Assembly (NCBI GenBank): GCA_018262455.1
Contig: JAGSPR010000207.1
Coordinates: 1-18,512 of the forward strand
Length of the DNA stretch: 18,512 nucleotides
From: Deltaproteobacteria bacterium
GTDB lineage: Bacteria; Myxococcota; Polyangia; Haliangiales; Haliangiaceae
Direction: 5' to 3'
Shown here one piece after another: positions 6,625 through 16,510 of this stretch; position 1 is the stretch's first letter, and each line of letters opens with the position of its first letter. The notes below the pieces were generated by a model. The model saw nothing but the letters and a program-made list of their open reading frames with translations. It was not told the origin of the DNA and searched no databases. Made by a program: the position numbers and the translations under genes.

Positions 6625-8157
6625 ATGACATATCCAGGCACGCTTGCGACGACGACCGCGACACTCGCGCTGGCACTGCTGGCCTGTCACGATAACGCCA
6701 AGGCACCTGACGTCGACCCGACGAAGCCCGTGATCGTGCTGCCGGAGATCCCCGTCGATCCGTACGCTCAACCGCCCGGCGGGGCGAGCTCTCCGATCCT
6801 GACGATCAATCGTGATCCCCGACGAGCGCCTGCCTCGAACGAGCGTCCCGGCACGGGCGCACCTACCGAGGCTCCTGCGGCCCGGCGCACCGAGAACGGC
6901 TACGAGATCCGGTTCCCGACCGGCTCGCCCGTACCGACGCCGACGATCCATCACGGCAAGCTCCTGGTGTCCGGCGGGTTCAACTCGAAGCAGATCTACG
7001 CCTACCAGGCGGCGACCGGCCGCCCGTTGTGGGGGCAGACCCTGTCCGACGACGGTCCGTCGGCGTCGGTCTGCGAGGGCAATACCTGCGTCTTCAACTC
7101 CGAGTCGTGCACCACGTTCGCGCTCGACATCCGGACCGGCAAGCTCACCTGGGCCTGGTGGCTCGGCGACCCGCAGACGAGCTCCCCCGCCCTCGCCGGG
7201 GGGCGCGTGTTCGCGTCCTATCCCGCGCAGAGCCAGATCCCTACCGGTGCCACGCACGTGATCGCCGCATTCGATCTTGCGACCGGCAAGCCGCTGTGGC
7301 GACGCTGGCTCGACGGTGACGTCATGTCCTCGCCCGTGGCCGTCGATGGCTTCGTGTACCTCACCACGTTCGCTGGCACCGTGATGAAGCTCGACCAGGT
7401 CACCGGTGACATTCGCTACGCGATCGCGATGCGCGCGACCTCGGCGCCCGTGGTGATCCGTGACCACGACCGCGAGTCGCTGCACATCACGCGGCGGGTC
7501 GAAGAACGTCCCGACGAGACGAAGGAAGCGATCGTTCGCGCTGATCTCGGGGACACCCGGCTGACGTTCCGCGCACATGCCAAGATGGCCCCCTACCTCG
7601 ACAGCAGGATCCAGGATGGCACCCAGCTCGCCAAGATCGGCAAGATCGACGATGGCGAGAACGGCTTCGGCTCGACACCTGGCGCGGCCAACGCAGGAGC
7701 TGCCACCGGGATGGTCGGCGTCGCCAGCGTTTCGACGATGCAGCGGTTTCAGGGCTCGCGCGTCCTGGTTGCCGGAGACCTGGTCGTCAGCACGATGGGC
7801 GATGAGGTGGTTGCGGTCGACTCGACCACCGGCGAGACCCGCTGGCGACATCCGCTCACCGGGGACACGCGGACGGCCGGCGGCCACCTCGGCACCGCCC
7901 CGTTGCTCGCTGGCAAGGACATCGTGGTCGCCACCGTGAGCGGCGACGTCGTCCGGCTCGATGCGAAGACCGGCAAGCTCGCCGCCACCTACCACACCGG
8001 TGCGCCGCTGCGCTCGCAGCCCGTTGTCGAGGGTGGATGGATCTACGTCGGAAGCGAAGACGGTCGCCTGATCGCGATCGACACCCACGATCCGAGGCTG
8101 ACCGGCTGGCCGACGTGGGGCGGCGACAACGGTAGGACCGCGGTTCGCGCGCTCTAA
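6625..8157 (+). CDS. PQQ-like beta-propeller lipoprotein
   Basis: The 510-residue product has a lipoprotein signal (LALLAC, Cys21; His at +2 permits outer-membrane sorting). A Pro/Ala-rich linker to about residue 90 follows. The rest is a propeller built from PQQ/BamB-like blades: IYAYQAATGRPLW (124-136), FALDIRTGKLTW (165-176), IAAFDLATGKPLW (213-225), VMKLDQVTGDIRY (253-265), VVAVDSTTGETRW (395-407), VVRLDAKTGKLAA (442-454), LIAIDTHDPRLTGW (482-495). A 90-100 residue insertion between blades 4 and 5 is polar and not propeller-like. Three close cysteines (150, 155, 162) may form a disulfide. The start is set by GGAGG at 6612-6616, eight bases before ATG; the open frame extends upstream but lacks such a site. 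BamB scaffolds outer-membrane protein assembly, but no bam genes are nearby, so the role here is open. Confidence 0.9.
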   Translation: MTYPGTLATTTATLALALLACHDNAKAPDVDPTKPVIVLPEIPVDPYAQPPGGASSPILTINRDPRRAPASNERPGTGAPTEAPAARRTENGYEIRFPTGSPVPTPTIHHGKLLVSGGFNSKQIYAYQAATGRPLWGQTLSDDGPSASVCEGNTCVFNSESCTTFALDIRTGKLTWAWWLGDPQTSSPALAGGRVFASYPAQSQIPTGATHVIAAFDLATGKPLWRRWLDGDVMSSPVAVDGFVYLTTFAGTVMKLDQVTGDIRYAIAMRATSAPVVIRDHDRESLHITRRVEERPDETKEAIVRADLGDTRLTFRAHAKMAPYLDSRIQDGTQLAKIGKIDDGENGFGSTPGAANAGAATGMVGVASVSTMQRFQGSRVLVAGDLVVSTMGDEVVAVDSTTGETRWRHPLTGDTRTAGGHLGTAPLLAGKDIVVATVSGDVVRLDAKTGKLAATYHTGAPLRSQPVVEGGWIYVGSEDGRLIAIDTHDPRLTGWPTWGGDNGRTAVRAL

Positions 8158-8169
8158 CCCTGGGGTTAG
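8154..8169. repeat. Palindrome holding both stop codons of two convergent genes
   Basis: CTAACCC-TG-GGGTTAG is a perfect seven-base inverted repeat around two central bases. It contains the TAA stop of the propeller gene (8155-8157) and, on the other strand, the TAA of the small membrane protein gene (8166-8168). In RNA it would give a six-pair stem with a four-base loop. No U-tract follows on either strand. Confidence 0.5.
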
Positions 8170-8429
8170 TGACCGAACCGTGGCAAGTGCGCCTCGAGCG
8201 CGAACACGCCGATCAGGACGATCGCGATACCGTACAGCTGAAGGAAGAACGGCCCCTTCGCGCGCGGCCATGCGAGCACGAGGAAGATCAGCGAGACGAA
8301 CGGCAGGAACAGCACGCCGAGCCCCCACAGGATGCTCTCGCGAAACGCCGCGATGATGAAGAACACACCGCCGAGCAGCATGAGAATGAGCCCGGCCCAG
8401 ACCGCAATTGCACCCAGCGCGTCGATCAT
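8166..8429 (-). CDS. Small three-helix membrane protein, unknown function
   Basis: The 87-residue product is almost entirely hydrophobic. Three probable transmembrane segments lie at about 8-28, 34-54 and 62-79. The cytoplasmic or periplasmic turns are short and charged (AAFRES, WPRAKGP, EAHLPRFGH). Similar small proteins with a FLPxVSLIF...W...K.PF pattern occur in many proteobacteria without known function; that resemblance is from memory. It converges with the propeller gene, and the stops are eight bases apart. The ATG has no ribosome binding site; a TATATT box ends seven bases before it. Confidence 0.75.
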   Translation of the reverse strand: MIDALGAIAVWAGLILMLLGGVFFIIAAFRESILWGLGVLFLPFVSLIFLVLAWPRAKGPFFLQLYGIAIVLIGVFALEAHLPRFGH

Positions 8430-8436
8430 GGCGCTG

Positions 8437-8442
8437 AATATA
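8437..8442 (-). promoter_or_regulatory. -10-like TATATT before the small membrane protein gene
   Basis: Read on the minus strand, TATATT stands in an AT-rich patch that is rare in this DNA, with seven bases between it and the ATG at 8429. Transcription would then begin at about the start codon itself. No clear -35 element was found 16-18 bases upstream. Confidence 0.4.
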
Positions 8443-8492
8443 ATGACATTTCCCCCGCGCGCCAGCGGTTTTCTGAGGGCTCGCGAAGCGGC

Positions 8493-11362
<2,870 letters not shown>

Positions 11363-11435
11363 TTGAGTCGCCGGTGCAGCTCGGGCACGGCTGGACCATT
11401 GCCCGACGACGGACCAGAGGAGGAGCGCAGCAGCA

Positions 11436-11978
11436 TCAGGGCGTCAGCCCTTCCAGCGCAGCGTCGCGCTCGCGATGCGTGCGTGCGAAGGTCGCGTCGA
11501 TCCGGCGGAAGCCGCGCCACACGAGGGGTCCAGTAAGGGCGGTCGCGAAGGTCACCAGCGCGATGTGGCGGAGGTCGACCACAAAGCTCGGTCGCGCCAC
11601 GTCGTAGAGCTCGCCTACGAGCAGCGCGACCACGCCGGCGACGAGGGCCACGAACGCGGAGAATGCCATCGTCATCGCCGTGCCGCGGACGAGGATCCGC
11701 TGCTGGATCGTGCGCGCCACGAGGCCGGTCAACCCGAGCACGAGCGCGACAAGCCCGGGAGGGGTGCCGGAGATCAGATCGATGAGATATCCGAGCACGA
11801 CCGAGCCGCCGACCGCCGGGGCGACGCTGCGCCGCGCCGTCAGCCCGAGGTAGGCAGCAGTCATCGCGCCGATATCGGGCACGGCATCGCGGACGAACGA
11901 GGCTGGCAGCAGCCGCCAGAACGACGCGACGATCACGCACAGCAGGTACGCGGCGAGCACCAACGTGGCAGTCCTCAT
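11436..11978 (-). CDS. mreD: Rod shape-determining protein MreD
   Basis: MreD is an inner-membrane component that links MreC, PBP2 and RodA. The product is 180 residues with five to six hydrophobic segments and little else. ISGTPPGLVALVLGLTGL in the middle corresponds to the conserved MreD helix pair with a short Gly/Pro turn. I chose ATG 11978 (MRTATLVLAAYLL) because GAGG stands six bases before it; an in-frame ATG at 11996 adds six residues but has no ribosome binding site. Its stop overlaps the ATG of the mrdA fragment (TGATG). Assignment rests on membrane topology and on position between mreC and mrdA, as MreD sequences diverge strongly. Confidence 0.88.
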   Translation of the reverse strand: MRTATLVLAAYLLCVIVASFWRLLPASFVRDAVPDIGAMTAAYLGLTARRSVAPAVGGSVVLGYLIDLISGTPPGLVALVLGLTGLVARTIQQRILVRGTAMTMAFSAFVALVAGVVALLVGELYDVARPSFVVDLRHIALVTFATALTGPLVWRGFRRIDATFARTHRERDAALEGLTP

Positions 11979-12021
11979 GGTGACCTCGTCAACCATGATC
12001 CGAGCAGTGGCCCCGGACCGA

Positions 12022-12921
12022 TCATAGCGCCCTCGCCCCGAATGCGGGCTCGCTGCGGCGCCTGGTCTTGGCGTCGGGATCGGCGGGTGGAGGCCGGGCG
12101 AGCAGCACCATCACGGCTCGCACGCGCGACACGTCGACCGACGGCTGGACCTCCACGCGCTGGAACATGCCATCGTCGCCGTCGAGCTTGCTGATCGTGC
12201 CGACCACGAGCCCGGGCGGAAAGATCGAGCCGACGCCCGAGGTGACGATCTCGTCGCCGACCTGGGCGCGTTGCTCGGGCTGACTCGCGAGCTCGAGTGA
12301 CTTGATCGTGCAGTCGTACGAGTCCGGGCGTCCAAGGCCGAGCAGGAATCCGCGCCGGCCGGTACGCTTGACCACGACATCGATGTTCGACCGGACATCG
12401 CTGATCAGCACGACATCGGCGTAGTCACCGAACACCTTGTCGATCTTGCCGACCGGCCCGGTGCCGGCGATCACGGCCATGTCGGGCTGGATGTCGTGCT
12501 CGCCGCGGTCGATGCGGAGGCGGAGCACGCGAAACTGCGGTGACAGGGGCGCCCCGATCACGCGCGCCCCGATCATGTCGGCGGCGATCCGCTTCTTGAC
12601 CAGCGCGAGCTCCTCGAGCGCGGCGACGTCGTAGGCCTTGCGCGTCATCGTGGCGAGGTCCTTGCGGAGCCGCTCGTTGTCCTCGCGCAGCTCGCGATTT
12701 TCGGACTCGACATCGATGAGCGCGATGTAACGCGACCAGATGCCGCCGACCCCCTCGGCGATCCAGCTGACCCCTGCCTCCAGCGGCGCCGTGATCCGTA
12801 GCAGGGCACGGTCGAACCCCGATGGCGTTCCGCGTGAGAGCGAGGCGCGTAACACGAGTGCCGGCACCAGGATGAGGATCCCGGTGAGCGTCCAGTCAAC
12901 GATACGACGCCGGAGTGTCAC
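12022..12921 (-). CDS. mreC: Rod shape-determining protein MreC
   Basis: MreC is a bitopic periplasmic scaffold that binds and activates PBP2 and connects it with MreB. The 299-residue product has one membrane helix at about 11-27 and a coiled coil at about 65-112 (ENRELREDNERLRKDL). The two-barrel domain follows, with ADMIGARVIGAPLSP, GMAVIAG-like PDMAVIAGTGPVGKI and VGDEIVTSGVGSIFPPGL, all typical of the family. The C-terminus is basic and low in complexity. The GTG start is 12 bases after the mreB stop, and the TAG stop of mreB forms part of a TAGGA ribosome binding site. Confidence 0.96.
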   Translation of the reverse strand: MTLRRRIVDWTLTGILILVPALVLRASLSRGTPSGFDRALLRITAPLEAGVSWIAEGVGGIWSRYIALIDVESENRELREDNERLRKDLATMTRKAYDVAALEELALVKKRIAADMIGARVIGAPLSPQFRVLRLRIDRGEHDIQPDMAVIAGTGPVGKIDKVFGDYADVVLISDVRSNIDVVVKRTGRRGFLLGLGRPDSYDCTIKSLELASQPEQRAQVGDEIVTSGVGSIFPPGLVVGTISKLDGDDGMFQRVEVQPSVDVSRVRAVMVLLARPPPADPDAKTRRRSEPAFGARAL

Positions 12922-12933
12922 CGCTCGCCGTTC

Positions 12934-14085
<1,152 letters not shown>

Positions 14086-14171
14086 TTAGCACGCGATGTT
14101 TCGCCCACGCAAGACAATCTTGGGCGGCACCGAATTCGACTCAGGGACGCGGCATCGCAGGGTCGCGCGCC

Positions 14172-14200
14172 TTGTACGTGGATCGGTCGGTGGCTAGGAT
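14172..14200 (+). promoter_or_regulatory. Possible sigma-70 promoter for the PpiD-like gene
   Basis: TTGTAC (14172-14177) and TAGGAT (14195-14200) are 17 bases apart. Initiation would fall near 14207, giving a leader of about 27 bases. Each element matches the consensus only in part (three and four of six). Confidence 0.4.
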
Positions 14201-14228
14201 GCCCCGCCCGTCCTAGAACACGGGCGGG
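14194..14228 (+). promoter_or_regulatory. Interlocked inverted repeats before the PpiD-like gene
   Basis: CTAGGA (14194-14199) pairs with TCCTAG (14211-14216). CCCGCCCG (14203-14210) pairs with CGGGCGGG (14221-14228), and a T-A pair can extend this to nine. The order stem1-stem2-stem1'-stem2' is that of an H-type pseudoknot with joining lengths of three, zero and four bases. Alternatively it gives two mutually exclusive hairpins. The last arm ends five bases before ATG 14234 and holds the only SD-like sequence (GGCGGG). The first arm overlaps the -10-like TAGGAT, so it may instead be a DNA operator. Confidence 0.45.
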
Positions 14229-14233
14229 TCCCT

Positions 14234-16456
14234 ATGCTTGAAAACATGCGCCGCCAAGGCGCGTCCATCTTCATCTATCTCATCTTCGGAATCCTGGTCG
14301 CGATCTTCGTGATCAACATCAACCCCGGCCAGAAGGGTAGTGGCGGCGGCGGGTGCTCGACGTCGAGCAACCTGGTGGTCGAGGTGGATGGGTCGAAGGT
14401 CACCAAGACCGCCTATCACGTCGCGTACTCGAACCAACTCAACCAGGGTCGCAGCAGCCAGCGCACGCACACCGCGCTCGAGCTGTTGATCCGACGCGAG
14501 CTCCTGGCGCAGGCCGCGGCCGAGCGGGGGATCCGGGTGACCGAGGAGCTGGTCGACGACGAGATCAAGAAGGGCAACTTCTTCCTCGGCGGCCATCGCA
14601 TCCCACTCGACGGTAGCTTCCGGCCCGAGCTCGATCTGTTCGATCATCACGATGACAGCACGCGGACCTGGAACTACGCGAAGTTCAAGCAGTGGGTGAA
14701 CGGCCTCGACGTCTCGATCGCCGGCTACAAGGATGAACAGACGCGCGGGATCCAGGCGTCGCTCATGCAGGAGCTGCTAGTGAACTCGGTGCAGGTCTCG
14801 CGAGAGGAGGCGCTCGCCGACTACCTCCACAAGAGCACGACGGTCGTGTACGACGTGGTCACGTTCTCGCCGGCGGCCTACCGCAGCGCGATGCGGCTGA
14901 CCGATGCCGACATCGAGCGGTATCTCGCCAGCCACGAGGATGACGTCAAGGCGCGCTACAAATCTGACGAGCGCACGTACAAGGACGTCAAGCCGCAGCT
15001 CAAGTTGCGCCAGATCTTCATCGCGAAGGCCGAGCCCGCGGCGACGCTCGACGACAAGAAAGCCGGCGACGACACCAAGCCGGCCGATGACAAGAAGCCG
15101 GCGGATCTCAAGGCCGCCGAGAAACCTGCTCCCGACGACAAGAAGACCGACGACAAGAAGACCGACGACAAGAAGACCGACGCCGACAAGAAGGCGGCCG
15201 ACAAGAAGGCCGCGGACAAGAAGGCCGCGGACAAGAAGGCCGCCGGCGCGGCCAAGAAGGTGCCGGGGCTCCCGATCGAGGAAGCCAAGGCCAAGCTCGA
15301 AGCGGCCCGCGCGGCGGTCGCAACCGGCAAGACGAAGTTCGCCGACGCCGCGAAGGATCTGTCGACCGACGACGCCATGAAGGCGAACGGCGGGGACGTG
15401 GGCTGGCGCTCGGCCGACAACGCGCAGCTCGGAGAGAAGGCTGTGAGTGACGCCGTCAAGGCGATGAAGCCCGACGAGACGATGACGCCGGTGATCGTTA
15501 CCGATCAGGGCGCGTACCTCATCTTCGTCGAAGGTCGCCGCGAGAAGGACCTCAGTTACGACCAGGTCAAGCACGAGATCGCCGCGGAGCTGGCGCGTGA
15601 CACGTGGAGCAAGGAGGCCGCGAAGCGCGCCGCGCTCACCGCACTGGCGGATGCGACAAAGGACAAGAAGCAGCTCGATCAGCTCTTCGAGCGCGAGGCA
15701 GAGCCTGCCGGGACGCCCTCCAACCAGGGCATCACGCCGGAGCAGATGCAGCAGATCCAGGAGCAGCTCCGTCAGCAGCGCGAGCAGCATGGCGGCGATG
15801 AAGGTGCGCTCGAGGTCGAGACGAAGGACGTCCCGGTGGCCTGGAAGGCGGAGGGAGATGGCGGCGGTGGTGGCTCGGCCACGACTGGTAGTGGCAGCGC
15901 CAGCGGCAGCGCGGCGCCCGGCAGTGCGGCGACGGGCAGTGGCAGTGGCAGCGCGGCGCCCGGCGCGGGTGGCGCTTCGACCCCACCAGCCGCGGAGAAG
16001 CCGGCGGTCGCCCTGCTCACGCCCTCGAACGACACCTTGCGGCCGGGCCTGTTCGGTGACGTGCCCAAGCCGAAGGTCGTGAAGTACGGCCCGGTGGCGC
16101 GCGCCCCGCAACTCCCCGGCGTTGGCAAGGAGCTGACCGCGGTGCTGTTCGACCAGCTGTCGCAGAACATGATCGCCGATCGGGTCTACGAGTCTGAGGG
16201 CTCGTACGTGCTCGTGCAGCTCACGGGCAAGGGCCAGCCGAAGATGGACGACTTCGACAAGCAGGCGCCTGAGCTAATCTCGCAGATGCGCGCCGCCCGG
16301 GCTCAGTTCGTGGTGGAGGACTGGCTCAAGGTGCGGTGTAACGCGCTCGTCAAAGACGGAAAGATCAAGCCGGCGGCTGACCTCTTGGGCCAGGAGACGG
16401 ACGACAAGGGCAACAAGATGCCCTCGACCTACCATCCTTGCATGAGCTTCCACTGA
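14234..16456 (+). CDS. Membrane-anchored SurA/PpiD-like parvulin foldase
   Basis: This is a periplasmic peptidyl-prolyl isomerase/chaperone. The 740-residue product starts MLENMRRQGASIFIYLIFGI, a PpiD-type cytoplasmic tail and signal anchor (helix about 11-30). A Gly-rich turn and a SurA/PpiD N-terminal chaperone region (about 46-245) follow. The parvulin domain begins with LKLRQIFIAK (256-265) and resumes at about 348, with GGDVGW at 386-391 and GAYLIFVEGR at 426-435. Between these lies an 80-residue Lys/Asp/Ala-rich insertion encoded by 15-bp repeats. A Gly/Ser/Ala tract at about 542-585 precedes a second possibly parvulin-like C-terminal part (VGKELTAVLFDQLSQ ... GSYVLVQLTGKGQP), which resembles the end of a degenerate rotamase domain. 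Start ATG 14234 gives the proper tail; an in-frame ATG four codons later is possible. The gene is divergent from mreB. Confidence 0.9.
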   Translation: MLENMRRQGASIFIYLIFGILVAIFVININPGQKGSGGGGCSTSSNLVVEVDGSKVTKTAYHVAYSNQLNQGRSSQRTHTALELLIRRELLAQAAAERGIRVTEELVDDEIKKGNFFLGGHRIPLDGSFRPELDLFDHHDDSTRTWNYAKFKQWVNGLDVSIAGYKDEQTRGIQASLMQELLVNSVQVSREEALADYLHKSTTVVYDVVTFSPAAYRSAMRLTDADIERYLASHEDDVKARYKSDERTYKDVKPQLKLRQIFIAKAEPAATLDDKKAGDDTKPADDKKPADLKAAEKPAPDDKKTDDKKTDDKKTDADKKAADKKAADKKAADKKAAGAAKKVPGLPIEEAKAKLEAARAAVATGKTKFADAAKDLSTDDAMKANGGDVGWRSADNAQLGEKAVSDAVKAMKPDETMTPVIVTDQGAYLIFVEGRREKDLSYDQVKHEIAAELARDTWSKEAAKRAALTALADATKDKKQLDQLFEREAEPAGTPSNQGITPEQMQQIQEQLRQQREQHGGDEGALEVETKDVPVAWKAEGDGGGGGSATTGSGSASGSAAPGSAATGSGSGSAAPGAGGASTPPAAEKPAVALLTPSNDTLRPGLFGDVPKPKVVKYGPVARAPQLPGVGKELTAVLFDQLSQNMIADRVYESEGSYVLVQLTGKGQPKMDDFDKQAPELISQMRAARAQFVVEDWLKVRCNALVKDGKIKPAADLLGQETDDKGNKMPSTYHPCMSFH
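15134..15241 (+). repeat. In-frame 15-bp tandem repeats, lysine-rich
   Basis: Three identical units of GACGACAAGAAGACC (15134-15178) are followed, after three bases, by four units of the form GC(C/G)GACAAGAAGGC(C/G) (15182-15241). They encode DDKKT three times and ADKKA four times inside the parvulin domain of the PpiD-like protein. Flanking codons (15045-15130) continue the same lysine/aspartate-rich theme less regularly. The identity of neighbouring units suggests recent slippage or unequal recombination. Confidence 0.9.
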
Positions 16457-16467
16457 GTTCGGTCCTC

Positions 16468-16486
16468 CCAGCCGTCGCGCGGCTGG
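16468..16486 (+). terminator. Hairpin after the PpiD-like gene
   Basis: CCAGCCG-TCGCG-CGGCTGG is a perfect seven-pair stem with a five-base loop starting 12 bases after the stop. The downstream sequence (TGGGAATTCGGTAATTT) is AT-richer but not a true T-run, so termination may be partial. It lies 25 bases before the next start codon. Confidence 0.4.
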
Positions 16487-16510
16487 TGGGAATTCGGTAA
16501 TTTCGAGCAC

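Noticed and set aside
14102..14126. Bulged inverted repeat (CGCC...CAAGA-CAA-TCTTG-GGCG) between mreB and the foldase gene
   Set aside because: The stem is interrupted by four unpaired bases and is not near a start or stop. Too weak to call an operator or terminator without comparative data.
14777..16111. A 444-codon minus-strand open frame opposite the foldase gene, with leucine/valine-rich repeats
   Set aside because: The repeats are the antisense image of the lysine-rich 15-bp repeats. There is no start context or domain.
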